Part shown: piece by piece, positions 34,290-43,225 of the stretch
How positions within the stretch are numbered: the first letter of the stretch is position 1
Layout of the letters: every line of letters starts with the position of its first letter
DNA from: Azospirillum sp. SYSU D00513
GTDB taxonomy: Bacteria; Pseudomonadota; Alphaproteobacteria; Azospirillales; Azospirillaceae
Length of the DNA: 64,000 nucleotides
Reading direction: 5' to 3'
NCBI RefSeq assembly: GCF_017356015.1
Contig: NZ_JAFIQV010000001.1
Span: 247,293-311,292 of the forward strand
Translations under genes and position numbers: made by a program
Notes under the pieces: model-generated
The model's input: only the letters and a program-made list of their open reading frames with translations
Told to the model about the DNA's origin: nothing
The model's database searches: none

Positions 34290-35255
34290 ATGGCATCCGG
34301 GTTTTCGAAGCTGCTCGTCGCGGCGGCTTTCATGGCAGGCAGCGTCACAGCACTTCCTGCGGCGGCCGAGCTGAAAAGTGTCGAGATTATCGCGCCGGCC
34401 GGCCCCGGCGGCGGCTACGACCAGCACGCGCGCGCCATGCAGCAGGTGCTGCAGAACGAGAAGCTGGCATCCAAGGTCCAGGTGGTCAACGTGCCGGGTG
34501 CCGGCGGCACCATCGGCCTCAGCCAGTTCGTGACCGGCCGCAAGCGCGATACCGGCCTGATCATCTCCGGCCTCGGCATGGTGGGGGCGGTGCTGACCAA
34601 CAACTCCCCCGTCACGCTCGACCAGGTAACGCCGCTCGCCCGGCTGACCGGCGAGTACCAGGCGCTGGTCGTGGCGGCGGATTCGCCCATCAAGTCGGTG
34701 GCCGACCTCGTCGCGAAGTTCAAGGCCGACCCAGGCTCCGTCTCCATGGGCGGTTTCGCCGCCGGCAGCCCGGACCACATCCTCTACGGCATGATCGTCA
34801 AGGCCATCGGCGGCGACGTGAGCAAGATGAACTTCATCGCGGCGGGGGCCGGCGGCGAGATGCTGGCGGCGGTGATGGGCGGCCATCTCACGGTCGGCGC
34901 CGGCGGCTACAACGAGTTCGCCTCCCAGATCCAGGCGGGCAAGCTGCGCGCCATCGCCGTTTCCTCCGCCACCCGCCTGCCGGGCATCGACGTGCCGACC
35001 CTGAAGGAGCAGGGCGTGGATGTGGAGCTGGTGAACTGGCGCTCCGTGATGGCCCAGGGCGGCCTGAAGCCGGCCGAGCGCAAGGAGCTGGACGCCGCCA
35101 TGGGCCGGATGGTCCAGAGCGCGGAATGGAAGCAGATCCTGAAGGAGCGCGGCTGGGTGGACGCCTACCTGCCGTCCGACCAGTTCGCCGCCTTCGTCAA
35201 GGACCAGCAGTCGGTGATCAAGGCCACCCTGACCGACCTCGGCCTGCTGAAGTAA
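34290..35255 (+). CDS. TctC/Bug-type periplasmic solute-binding protein
   Basis: This 321 aa protein has a signal peptide (about 1-26, ending AAA) and the Bug-family pattern: IIAPAGPGGGYDQHAR near 32, VNVPGAGGTIG near 68, and the SPDHILYGMIV segment near 168. Bug proteins bind di- and tricarboxylates or other small acids for tripartite tricarboxylate transporters. The TctA and TctB membrane parts are not in this window, so it is an orphan that must use a distant transporter or act as a sensor. It is followed by a terminator. Confidence 0.9.
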   Translation: MASGFSKLLVAAAFMAGSVTALPAAAELKSVEIIAPAGPGGGYDQHARAMQQVLQNEKLASKVQVVNVPGAGGTIGLSQFVTGRKRDTGLIISGLGMVGAVLTNNSPVTLDQVTPLARLTGEYQALVVAADSPIKSVADLVAKFKADPGSVSMGGFAAGSPDHILYGMIVKAIGGDVSKMNFIAAGAGGEMLAAVMGGHLTVGAGGYNEFASQIQAGKLRAIAVSSATRLPGIDVPTLKEQGVDVELVNWRSVMAQGGLKPAERKELDAAMGRMVQSAEWKQILKERGWVDAYLPSDQFAAFVKDQQSVIKATLTDLGLLK

Positions 35256-35268
35256 ATGCTTCGACGAA

Positions 35269-35299
35269 CAAGGCCCCGTCCATCATGGGCGGGGCCTTG
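35269..35299. terminator. Stem-loop between convergent TctC and TauE genes
   Basis: CAAGGCCCCG pairs with CGGGGCCTTG around an 11-base loop. It lies 13 bases after the TctC stop, before the convergent TauE-like gene (stop 35309). The U-tract is poor but the stem is strong. Confidence 0.7.
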
Positions 35300-35308
35300 T
35301 CCTTGCCG

Positions 35309-36067
35309 TCAGGCGGCGAGCAGCCACAGCCCCTGGCCGAGATAGATGGTCCCGGTGACGAGGACCAGCCGCCGGCTCCAGGCGCGGAACTGGTCGTCGG
35401 TCATGCGGTCCAGCACCCGGCGGGACAGGTTGGTGCCCAGCACCGCCATGGCGACGCAGAGCAGCAGGACGGCCGGCGGCACCGCGTTGGCGTCGGACGC
35501 CAGCACGATCGCGCCGAAATAGACCGACTTGAACAGGTGGCCGAAGACCTGGATCGTCGCCTTGGTCGCGACGACGCTCTGCCGGGTCAGGCCGGACTTC
35601 ACGAAGAAGACGTCGAGCAGCGGGCCGGAAATGCCGGCGACGAGCTGGATGCCCATGCACAACACCCCGGCGATGACCGGGTGCCCGCGCCTGGTCACGT
35701 CCGGCGCCCAGCGGGCCGGCACCGCGAGCGCCATGTAGGGCGACAGCCCCAGCACGATCAGCGACACCGCCTTGTCCGGCACCAGGGCGAGCAGCGCGAA
35801 GACCGCCACCGCCACGGCGCCACCCAGGGCATATTGGGCCACGATGCTCCACACCACATGGCTGCGCCACAGCCAGGCGCGCCAGCCGTTCGCGGCCATC
35901 TGTGTGACGCCGTGCAGCATCATGGCGGCGCTGACCGGCAGCAAGGTCAGCAGCAGCCCCATCAGCACCATGCCGCCGGCCATGCCGAACAGGCCGGACA
36001 GGAAGGAGGTCGCGAGAACGGTGACGCCCAGGGCCGTCACCATCGGCAAGGTCAGCATACCCACCAC
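35309..36067 (-). CDS. TauE/SafE family membrane permease
   Basis: This 252 aa protein has about seven to eight membrane helices (VLATSFLSGLFGMAGGMVLMGLLL, ALGGAVAVAVFALLAL, PAVLLLCVAMAVLGTNL). The FGMAGGMVLMG and ISGPLLDVFFV segments match TauE/SafE proteins, which move sulfonates, sulfite or organic acids across the inner membrane. The start could be 36067 or three codons downstream. It is divergent from the LysR-type gene, which probably controls it. Confidence 0.87.
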   Translation of the reverse strand: MVGMLTLPMVTALGVTVLATSFLSGLFGMAGGMVLMGLLLTLLPVSAAMMLHGVTQMAANGWRAWLWRSHVVWSIVAQYALGGAVAVAVFALLALVPDKAVSLIVLGLSPYMALAVPARWAPDVTRRGHPVIAGVLCMGIQLVAGISGPLLDVFFVKSGLTRQSVVATKATIQVFGHLFKSVYFGAIVLASDANAVPPAVLLLCVAMAVLGTNLSRRVLDRMTDDQFRAWSRRLVLVTGTIYLGQGLWLLAA

Positions 36068-36084
36068 TCAAGTTTCGTAAGTCT

Positions 36085-36114
36085 GCAAGCGATGCTGGCA
36101 TGGCATACGCTTGC
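36085..36114. promoter_or_regulatory. Inverted repeat in TauE/LysR divergent region
   Basis: GCAAGCG (36085-36091) and CGCTTGC (36108-36114) are inverted around 16 bases, with an inner ATGC/GCAT pair. This fits the size of a LysR-type operator in the 111-base gap between divergent genes. The match is modest. Confidence 0.35.
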
Positions 36115-36178
36115 GCCGCAAACGGCATTGCCTGATGCTGACCCTCAGGAAATGTCGGGCTGAACCGGAGACGCGCCG

Positions 36179-37051
36179 ATGCGCCGCCTGCCCTCCCTGA
36201 ACGGCTTGCGCGCCTTCGAGGCGGCGGCCCGCCACGGCAGCTTCACGGGCGCCGCAGGCGAGCTGAACGTCACGCCGGCGGCGGTCAGCCGCATGGTCCG
36301 GCTGCTGGAGGAGCGGCTGGGCTTCCCCCTGTTCGAGCGCCAGCCCAACGCGCTGGCGCTGACCGAGCGCGGCCGCGCCCTGCGGCCCGGCCTGACCGAG
36401 GCCTTCGACGCCATGGCGCGCAACGTGGAGAGGGTGACGGCGATGCGCGCCGGGCGGGTCCTGACCATCGGCGTCGGGGCCACCTTCGCCGTGCGCTGGC
36501 TGATCCCCCGCCTGTCGGGCTTCCACACGGCGCATCCCGAGGTGGAGGTGCGCATCGCGACCGGCGGGGGCGGAAACCCGATCCGCGAGGACTGGACCTG
36601 CGCCGTGCTGCTGGGAGACGGCCAATGGCCGGGCTACGAGGCCGAGCCCCTCTTCACCGCCGGCATGCTGCCGGTCTGCGCCCCCGCCCTGGCGCGGGAG
36701 CTGCGGCGGCCGGAGGATCTGCTGGCGGCGACGCGCCTTTCCGTCTCCCACTGGTCGGACGACTGGCCCCGCTGGTTCGCCGCCGCCGGCCTGCCGCAGC
36801 CCGCCTCCGCCGGCCTGAGCTTCGGCAGCCACGCCATGGCCTTGCAGGCGGCGATCGACGGGGTCGGGGTGGCGCTGGGGGTGGAGACCTACATCGCGGA
36901 CGACGTGGCGGCGGGCCGGCTGGTGGCGCTCTTCCCGCCGCCCGTGCCGCTGGGCCGCGCCTGGTACCTCGTCTCCCGCCCCGCCCGTCAGCAGGATCCG
37001 GGGTTCAAGGAGTTCCGGGACTGGCTGCGGAGCAGCGCCGCGGAGGCTTGA
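36179..37051 (+). CDS. LysR family transcriptional regulator (GcvA-like)
   Basis: This 290 aa regulator has an N-terminal winged helix-turn-helix (RRLPSLNGLRAFEAAARHGSFTGAAGELNVTPAAVSRMVRLLEERLG, residues 2-50) and a LysR substrate-binding domain (about 90-285). The NGLRAFEAAARHGSF and FERQPNALALTERG patterns are typical of GcvA-type members. It probably senses a small ligand and controls the divergent TauE-type gene. Confidence 0.93.
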   Translation: MRRLPSLNGLRAFEAAARHGSFTGAAGELNVTPAAVSRMVRLLEERLGFPLFERQPNALALTERGRALRPGLTEAFDAMARNVERVTAMRAGRVLTIGVGATFAVRWLIPRLSGFHTAHPEVEVRIATGGGGNPIREDWTCAVLLGDGQWPGYEAEPLFTAGMLPVCAPALARELRRPEDLLAATRLSVSHWSDDWPRWFAAAGLPQPASAGLSFGSHAMALQAAIDGVGVALGVETYIADDVAAGRLVALFPPPVPLGRAWYLVSRPARQQDPGFKEFRDWLRSSAAEA

Positions 37052-37087
37052 GCCCCGCCGCTCACATCCGCCCCTCACATCTGTCCC

Positions 37088-37726
37088 TCAGGCCCGCCGC
37101 GCCATCAGCCCCGACGCGGAATGCAGCACGGCGTGCAGGGCGAAGCCGATGAACATCAGCCCCGACGCCCGCACGATCCAGATCTCGTACCGGCGGTAGA
37201 AGCGCCGGACCGTCCCGGTGCCGGTCACGGCGACCAGGATCAGATAGGCGGTGAAGGAACCCAGGCAGGCCGCGAGCACCAGGGCCGGGAAGCCGGCCCA
37301 GCTGAGGTCGGCGGCGTGGCTGGTCAGCAGGGCCGCGAAGGTGGCGACGGCGACCGGATAGCCCTTGGGGTTGGTCAGACCGAACAGGAGGCCGCGCACC
37401 ACCGGCCGGCGCACCTCCAGCACCATCTCGCCGCCCTCGCGCGGCTTGGCGGTGACCGCCCCCCAGCCCAGCCAGAACAGGTAGCCGGCGCAGAGCAGCC
37501 CCAGCAGGTCGAAGACCACCGAGCCGACGGACTGCGCGCCGATGATGGCGACCAGCGCCAGCGAGGTCCAGAGCGCGTCGCCCAGCAGATGGCCGCTCAC
37601 GAAGCCGATGCCGGCCCCCCGCCCCTGGTTGGCGGAGATACCGAACAGCGCCAGCACCGCCGGGCCGGGTGCAATGCCGTAGACGAAGCCGGCGAAGGCC
37701 GAGGCGAGGATCAGGGTTCCGGTCAT
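37088..37726 (-). CDS. LysE family exporter
   Basis: This 212 aa inner-membrane protein has about six helices and a LysE-type N-terminus ([30 protein letters not shown]), where PGP is the family hallmark. It exports amino acids or similar small molecules. Its start lies 7 bases after the stop of the TetR gene on the same strand, so both form an operon and the TetR protein probably controls the exporter. Confidence 0.9.
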   Translation of the reverse strand: MTGTLILASAFAGFVYGIAPGPAVLALFGISANQGRGAGIGFVSGHLLGDALWTSLALVAIIGAQSVGSVVFDLLGLLCAGYLFWLGWGAVTAKPREGGEMVLEVRRPVVRGLLFGLTNPKGYPVAVATFAALLTSHAADLSWAGFPALVLAACLGSFTAYLILVAVTGTGTVRRFYRRYEIWIVRASGLMFIGFALHAVLHSASGLMARRA

Positions 37727-37733
37727 GACGCGC

Positions 37734-38345
37734 TCATCTCCCGTGCCGGGCGAGGAAGCCGGCGATTGCCTCGGACACGACTTCGTCGGGCGTGTGCAGG
37801 GGGGCGAGGCCGAGCAGGACCGGCCAGAACAGCGCCTCCTTGATCGCGCCGAGGAACTGCTGGGCGGCCAGCGTCGGGTTGGCGACCGACAGGCGCCCCG
37901 CCGCAGCTTCCCCCGCCAGCCATTCGGACAGGCGGTCGACCGCCGGCTCCTTGCCCGCCTGGAAATAGATCTTCGTGATCTCGGGGAAGCGGGCGTTCTC
38001 CGCGATCACCAGCCGGATCAGCGCCCGGAGGCGCGGGTTTCCGGTGTGGGCAAGAATGGCCCGCGCGAAGGCGGCCAGCGCCTCCTCCGCCGGCTGGCCG
38101 GGGCGCAGGACGCCATCCGTCCCGTGCAGGGCGCCGTACATCCCTTCCACCACCGCGCGGAACAGGTCCTCCTTGCTGGGGAAGTGGTTGTAGACGGTGC
38201 GCTTGGAGGCGCCGGCCTCGGCGGCGATGCGGTCCATGCTGGTGGCGCCGTAGCCGGCCTCCAGCAGCAGCCGCTCCGCCGCGGCGACGATGTCCGCCCG
38301 CTTCCGGTCGGTGAGGCGCCGGGGCGCGGCGCTGGTCTCGGACAT
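37734..38345 (-). CDS. TetR family transcriptional regulator
   Basis: This 203 aa regulator has an N-terminal helix-turn-helix ([45 protein letters not shown], about residues 18-62) and a helical ligand-binding C-terminal domain. The start at 38345 is used; a GTG/ATG extension to 38381 is possible. It is divergent from the aldo/keto reductase over a gap containing a perfect palindrome, and 7 bases upstream of the LysE exporter on its own strand. It probably represses both. Confidence 0.93.
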   Translation of the reverse strand: MSETSAAPRRLTDRKRADIVAAAERLLLEAGYGATSMDRIAAEAGASKRTVYNHFPSKEDLFRAVVEGMYGALHGTDGVLRPGQPAEEALAAFARAILAHTGNPRLRALIRLVIAENARFPEITKIYFQAGKEPAVDRLSEWLAGEAAAGRLSVANPTLAAQQFLGAIKEALFWPVLLGLAPLHTPDEVVSEAIAGFLARHGR

Positions 38346-38388
38346 GCTCTTCCCGATTCCCCTGGACAGTCTGGTCCGCAAAATCTAC

Positions 38389-38403
38389 ACTGCACAGTGC
38401 AGT
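38389..38403. promoter_or_regulatory. Perfect 15-bp palindrome, candidate TetR operator
   Basis: ACTGCAC-A-GTGCAGT lies between the divergent TetR and aldo/keto reductase genes, 30 bases upstream of the reductase start. Perfect inverted symmetry of this length in a 87-base divergent gap is strong support for an operator of the adjacent TetR protein. Confidence 0.7.
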
Positions 38404-38432
38404 TTACATTTGTCGGAACGCCGGAGGATAGC

Positions 38433-39446
38433 ATGGAACAGCGGTTTTTGGGCATGCCGGGAGACGGTGCGGGCCTGTCCGTCTCGGCCATCGGGCTCGG
38501 CTGCATGGGCATGTCGGAATTCTACGGCCCCGCCGACGAGGCCGAATCCCTCGCGACGCTGACGGCGGCGGTGGAGGAGCACGGCATCACCCTGCTCGAC
38601 ACGGCCGACATGTACGGCGAGGGCCACAACGAGGATCTGCTCGGCCGCTTCCTGCGCGGCCGGCGGAACCGCGTCCGGATCGCGACGAAGTTCGGCATCA
38701 AGCGGACGGACGGCGACACGGCGGGACGCTACGTCCGCGTGATCGACAGTTCGCCCGCCTACCTGCGCACCGCCGTGGAGGCGTCGCTGCGGCGGCTCGG
38801 GGTGGAGACGATCGACCTCTACTACGCGCACCGCCTGAACCCGGAGGTGCCGGTGGAGGACACGGTAGGCGCGCTGGCCGAACTGGTCGGCGCCGGCAAG
38901 ATCCGCCACATCGGCCTGTGCGAGGTGAAGGCCGACACGCTGCGCCGCGCCCACGCCGTTCACCCCATCGCGGCGGTGCAGACCGAATATTCCCTGTGGA
39001 GCCGCGACCCGGAGACCGGCGTGCTGCCCGCCTGCCGCGAGCTGGGCGTCGGCTTCGTCGCCTACTCGCCCCTCGGCCGCGGCTTCCTGACCGGGGCGGT
39101 GACTGACACCGGGCAGCTGGCGGAGGACGACTTCCGCCGCATCAACCCGCGCTTCCAGGGCGAAGCCTTCGCGGCCAACCTCCGCCTCGCCGAGGCGGTC
39201 CGGGGGATCGCGGCGGAGGCCGGATGCAGCCCGGCCCAGCTCAGCCTCGCCTGGCTGCTGCACCAGGATCCCGGCATCGTCCCGATCCCCGGAACCAAGC
39301 GCCGCACCTACCTCGCCGACAACGCCGGCGCGCCGTCGGTGCAGTTGTCGCCGGAGGTTCTGGCGCGGCTGGACGCCCTCTTCGCGCCGGGCTCGGTCAG
39401 CGGCACGCGCTACCCGGAAGCGGGGATGAAGCTGCTGGACGTGTGA
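38433..39446 (+). CDS. Aldo/keto reductase
   Basis: This 337 aa enzyme is a TIM-barrel NADPH-dependent oxidoreductase. Visible family features are [11 protein letters not shown] near 22, the catalytic Asp and Tyr in [11 protein letters not shown] (about 51-60), the Lys in IATKFGI (about 84-90), HRLNPEVP (about 130) and the C-terminal cofactor segment [12 protein letters not shown] (about 288). It resembles the AKR13-like reductases that act on aldehydes or ketones. A GGAGG Shine-Dalgarno precedes the ATG at 38433. It is likely under the divergent TetR repressor. Confidence 0.93.
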   Translation: MEQRFLGMPGDGAGLSVSAIGLGCMGMSEFYGPADEAESLATLTAAVEEHGITLLDTADMYGEGHNEDLLGRFLRGRRNRVRIATKFGIKRTDGDTAGRYVRVIDSSPAYLRTAVEASLRRLGVETIDLYYAHRLNPEVPVEDTVGALAELVGAGKIRHIGLCEVKADTLRRAHAVHPIAAVQTEYSLWSRDPETGVLPACRELGVGFVAYSPLGRGFLTGAVTDTGQLAEDDFRRINPRFQGEAFAANLRLAEAVRGIAAEAGCSPAQLSLAWLLHQDPGIVPIPGTKRRTYLADNAGAPSVQLSPEVLARLDALFAPGSVSGTRYPEAGMKLLDV

Positions 39447-39466
39447 GGGCGGCGGGTTTGGAGCTA

Positions 39467-39870
39467 CGGCTTGCAAGCATTTTGCATTGCAGTAAGCCTT
39501 TGGGAAGAAAAGAGGTTTTCCGTCATCCCCGCGAAAGCGGGGATCCAGAACTGCCCGTTACGTGCTGTTTGGGCGAACTCTGGATCCCCGCTTTCGCGCA
39601 TAGGCGCTAACTTTTGCATGTTCGTTCCCTCGACCGAAGCCCGCGCCATCCCTCCTCGTCATCCCCGCGAAAGCGGGAATCCAGTCCTTTCCGTAGCGAA
39701 CCCTTTGGAAAATCTGGATCCCCGCGTCCGCGGGGATGACGGTGGAAGGTGGTCGGAACCTTGCTTTGGTCGATCAACCCTCAAAGTTAGCGCCCATGCG
39801 CTTTCGCGGGGATGACGGCTAAACTCGTGCCTTCTCTACCAATGCTGCACTGCAAAAGATGTGCAAGCCG
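39467..39870. repeat. MITE-like element, long copy, with 26-bp imperfect inverted ends
   Basis: The left end CGGCTTGCAAGCATTTTGC and the reverse complement of the right end CGGCTTGCACATCTTTTGC agree at 21 of 26 positions over the first 26 bases. The interior has two palindromic repeat units (39515-39600 and 39657-39742) and a tail (39783-39817) that matches the short copy at 10723-10765. It encodes no transposase, so it would be non-autonomous. Confidence 0.62.
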
Positions 39871-40074
39871 CAGGGGTTTGAAGACAGTGGCCACGCCGTA
39901 CGTGAGCGAACCACGCATCCGGCTCCGCACGACCGGACCTCTTACTCCAGGCTCAGGGACACCCCGCTGGGGGATGATGCGGCTGAAACCCTTTGGGCGC
40001 TTGGGCAGCGTTGTGGCCACGGTCGGACTGTAGCTTGCTCTTGGGCCGAGGGCTAGGTCGGACCCGTCGCGATA
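39871..40074. other. Intergenic stretch without recognisable gene
   Basis: The 204 bases after the MITE-like element have mixed composition. Open frames here show poor codon bias, and I recognise no RNA gene or domain. It may be a decayed gene or mobile-element remnant. Confidence 0.4.
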
Positions 40075-40105
40075 GCCCGCATCCCGAACGTGACGGGATG
40101 CGGGC
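40075..40105. terminator. 12-bp stem-loop after matC
   Basis: GCCCGCATCCCG pairs perfectly with CGGGATGCGGGC around a 7-base loop, 17 bases beyond the matC stop on the minus strand. No U-tract follows, so it may act as a 3'-end stabiliser or a weak terminator. Confidence 0.6.
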
Positions 40106-40122
40106 GCGCCGGAGGCCAACCG

Positions 40123-41535
40123 TCAGGCCACCACGAAGATCAGCCAGACCAGCACCGGCGCGATGAGCGTGACCAGGGCGCCGTACAGCATGAGCTGCCG
40201 GAAGAAGGCGTCGCGGTCGATGCCCTGCGCGTTGGCGAGGACCAGCGCGCCGTTGGTGGAGAAGGGGCTGACGTCCACGATGGTGGAGGAGACGGCCATG
40301 GCGGCGATGAAGCCGATGGCGCCGACGCCGGAGTCGCCCTGGAGGAAGGGCACCGCCAGCGGGATCAGGGAACCCAGCACCGCCGTGGAGGAGGCGAAGG
40401 CCGAGACGACCGCGCCGATGAAGCAGAGCAGCAGCGCCGCCATCAGCGGCGAGGTCAGGCCGGCGACGCTGTGGCCGACATAGTCGATGGTGCCCATGGT
40501 CTGGAGCACGCCGACATAGGTGCTGACGCCGGTGATCAGCACGACCTCCGGCCAGGTGACCTGCCCGACGGCGCGCTTCTGCCGGTTCGGCGCCATCAGC
40601 GACAGGGCGAGGCCGATGGTGATGGCGACGAAGCCGATGTCCAGGTTGAAGGCCAGCGTCAGCACGGCGAGCCCGACCAGCCCCGCCAGCGTGGCGATCT
40701 GGTAGGGGCGCGACCCGGCGGGCTCGGCGTCGCCGGGCGCTTCCATCACCGTGGGCGTGCCGCCGGCGGTGAGCTTGATCTCCTCCTTCAGGGATTCGGC
40801 CTCGGCGTCGCCGTAGCTCTGCGCCCCGGCCTGGGGCGTGGAGATGGCGACGTTGCGTGGGGTGAAGCGCATCGCGCCCACGCTCCCGGCGGGGATAGCG
40901 CCGGCGGCACTTCCCGTCTCGGCGCGGCGGCTCAGCAGCGTGCGGCCCCCCAGCACCAGGAACAGCAGGCCGGCGACCGCGAAGTTCACGAAGAAGCTGG
41001 CGAGGAAGGTGGTGACGGCGTCGAGCGGCAGGCCGGCGGCGGACACGATGCGGTTTGTGATGCCGCCGTAGATGCTGATCGGCGAAAAGCCACCGGCCTG
41101 GGCGCCGTGCACGACCATCAGCCCCATCAGCAGCGGGCTGATCGCGTAGCGCGCGGCGAAGCCCAGCGCGATCGGCGCGATGATGGCGACCGCCGCCGGG
41201 CTGACCGCGCCGATGGAGGTCAGCACCGCCGCGATGCCGAACATGATCCAGGGAATGGCGGCGACCCGCCCGCGCACCGCCCGCACGGACAGCCCGACCA
41301 GCCAGTTGATCGTGCCGTTGTTCTGGGCGATGGCGAAGAGATAGGTGATGCCGACCAGAGTCAGGAACAGCCCGGCCGGGAAGCCGCCGATGATGTCCTT
41401 GGTGGACATGCCGGCCACCAGCGTGCCGACCAGATAGGCGCCGACGAAGGCGAGCACGCCCATGTTGATCGGCAGCACGGTGGCGACCACGAACATGGCC
41501 GCCAGCGCGTAGATGGACATGAGTTCGGGCGTCAT
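40123..41535 (-). CDS. matC: MatC-type malonate/dicarboxylate carrier
   Basis: This 470 aa inner-membrane protein has about 12 helices split by a long cytoplasmic loop (about residues 215-275). The N-terminal half (YALAAMFVVATVLPINMGVLAFVGAYLVG, KDIIGGFPAGLF) matches the MatC N-terminal domain. It should import malonate for MatB. The ATG at 41535 has GGAG eight bases upstream; the in-frame ATG at 41553 lacks one. It lies 144 bases after matB on the same strand, so it may share the mat promoter or have its own. Confidence 0.88.
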   Translation of the reverse strand: MTPELMSIYALAAMFVVATVLPINMGVLAFVGAYLVGTLVAGMSTKDIIGGFPAGLFLTLVGITYLFAIAQNNGTINWLVGLSVRAVRGRVAAIPWIMFGIAAVLTSIGAVSPAAVAIIAPIALGFAARYAISPLLMGLMVVHGAQAGGFSPISIYGGITNRIVSAAGLPLDAVTTFLASFFVNFAVAGLLFLVLGGRTLLSRRAETGSAAGAIPAGSVGAMRFTPRNVAISTPQAGAQSYGDAEAESLKEEIKLTAGGTPTVMEAPGDAEPAGSRPYQIATLAGLVGLAVLTLAFNLDIGFVAITIGLALSLMAPNRQKRAVGQVTWPEVVLITGVSTYVGVLQTMGTIDYVGHSVAGLTSPLMAALLLCFIGAVVSAFASSTAVLGSLIPLAVPFLQGDSGVGAIGFIAAMAVSSTIVDVSPFSTNGALVLANAQGIDRDAFFRQLMLYGALVTLIAPVLVWLIFVVA

Positions 41536-41679
41536 GGCGTCAGCTCCGGCCATGGGGGGCGGAGACGCGCCGGGCCGGCGCGGACGCGCGGCAGGCGTGA
41601 TCGGTCATTGGGGTTTCCTCCGGATTTTGTTTTTTATGGTCCCGGCAGGCGGTTCCGCCCGCCGGTCGATCGCGCCTGT

Positions 41680-43224
41680 TTAGCCCGCCTTGGCGCGGGC
41701 GTAGAGATCCTTGTGGGCGTCGCGCAGCAGATTCTTCTGGACCTTGCCCATGGTGTTGCGCGGCAGGTCGTCGGCGAAGAGGATGCGCTTGGGCTGCTTG
41801 AACTTCGCGAGGCGGCCTTCCAGGGCCTTCAGGATGGCGCGCTCGTCCAGGTCGGCGCCGGGCTTGCGCACCACCACGGCGGTGACGCCCTCCCCGAAAT
41901 CGGGATGGGGGACGCCGATCACGGCGCTCTCGACCACGCCGGGCAGGCCGTCGATCTCCGTCTCGACCTCCTTCGGGTAGACGTTGTAGCCGCCGGTGAT
42001 GACGAGGTCCTTGCCGCGCCCGACGATGTGCAGGTAGCCGCGCGCGTCGATCCTGCCGAGGTCGCCGGTGATGAAGAAGCCGTTCGCGCGCAGCTCGGCG
42101 GCGGTCTTCTCCGGCATGCGCCAGTAGCCCTTGAAGACGTTGGGGCCGCGGACCTCGACCATGCCGATCTCGCCCTGCGGCAGGACGGCGCCGGTCTCCG
42201 GGTCGGTGACCTGCACCTCCACCCCCGGCAGGGGCAGCCCGACCGTGCCGGCCACCCGGTCGCCCTCGTAGGGGTTCGAGGTGTTCATGTTGGTCTCGGT
42301 CATGCCGTAGCGTTCGAGGATGCGGTGGCCGGTGCGCTCCGCCCAGCTCTCGTGCGTCTCGGCCAGCAGCGGGGCCGAACCGGAGATGAAGAGCCGCATG
42401 TGAGCCGTCGCCTCGCGGCTCAATCCGGAATGCTGGAGCAGCCGGACGTAGAAGGTCGGCACACCCATCATCACGGTGGCGCGCGGCATCAGCCGCATCA
42501 TCGCCTCGGCGTCGAAGCGCTGGACGAAGATCATCGAGGATCCGGCCAGCAGCGTGACGTTGGTGGCGACGAACAGCCCGTGGGTGTGGAAGATCGGCAG
42601 GGCGTGCAGCAGGACGTCGGCGTCGGTGAAGCGCCATTCCCGCGCCAGCGTGCCGGCGTTGGAGGCGAGATTGCCGTGGCTCAGCATCGCACCCTTGGAC
42701 CGTCCGGTCGTGCCGGAGGTGTAGAGGATCGCGGCGAGATCGTCCTCCCCCCGTGCCACGTCCTCGAAGCCAGCGTCGCCGAGATTGGCGGCCTCCATCA
42801 GCGTGCCGGTGGTGCCATCGGTGCCCAGCGTGTCGGTCCTGGCCCCCAGCCGGGCGGCCAGCGGCTCGATCTCCGCGGCGCGTTCCGGCGCGCAGACCAC
42901 CAGGCGCGGTTCGGCGTCGCCGATGAAATATTCCAGCTCGGCCAGCGTGTAGGCGGTGTTGAGCGGCAGGTAGACGGCACCGGCCCGCACGCAGGCGAGA
43001 TAGAGGACGATGGCCTCGGCGCTCTTCTCGACCTGGACGGCGACGCGGTCGCCCGGCTGCACGCCGCGCCCCACCAGCACGTTCGCCATGCGGCCGGACA
43101 GGGCCAGCGCCTCGCCATAGGTGAGGCAGGAGCCCTCCTGCCCGTCCAGCGCTGCGGTTTCGATGAAGATGCGGTCGGGGGCGGGCATGCGGGCGCGCAT
43201 GGCCGCGAAAAGATGGTTCGTCAT
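41680..43224 (-). CDS. matB: Malonyl-CoA synthetase (acyl-CoA synthetase family)
   Basis: This 514 aa ATP-dependent ligase would make malonyl-CoA from malonate, ATP and CoA. The adenylation motif is AAILYTSGTTGRSKGAMLSH (about 162-182), followed by GYWRMPEKTAAEL, FFITGDLGRID (about 393) and GRGKDLVITGGYNVYPKEVE (about 411), with the C-terminal catalytic Lys in KVQKN near 500. Its context, with MatA before and MatC after, fixes the malonate assignment. Only one base separates the matA stop from its ATG. Confidence 0.93.
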   Translation of the reverse strand: MTNHLFAAMRARMPAPDRIFIETAALDGQEGSCLTYGEALALSGRMANVLVGRGVQPGDRVAVQVEKSAEAIVLYLACVRAGAVYLPLNTAYTLAELEYFIGDAEPRLVVCAPERAAEIEPLAARLGARTDTLGTDGTTGTLMEAANLGDAGFEDVARGEDDLAAILYTSGTTGRSKGAMLSHGNLASNAGTLAREWRFTDADVLLHALPIFHTHGLFVATNVTLLAGSSMIFVQRFDAEAMMRLMPRATVMMGVPTFYVRLLQHSGLSREATAHMRLFISGSAPLLAETHESWAERTGHRILERYGMTETNMNTSNPYEGDRVAGTVGLPLPGVEVQVTDPETGAVLPQGEIGMVEVRGPNVFKGYWRMPEKTAAELRANGFFITGDLGRIDARGYLHIVGRGKDLVITGGYNVYPKEVETEIDGLPGVVESAVIGVPHPDFGEGVTAVVVRKPGADLDERAILKALEGRLAKFKQPKRILFADDLPRNTMGKVQKNLLRDAHKDLYARAKAG

Positions 43225-43225
43225 G

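Noticed and set aside
39471..39815. Plus-strand open frame of 114 codons with peptides such as VIPAKAGIQ and HPRESG
   Set aside because: These peptides are translations of the CGTCATCCCCGCGAAAGCGGGGATCCAG palindromes and appear wherever the repeats lie; it is not a gene.
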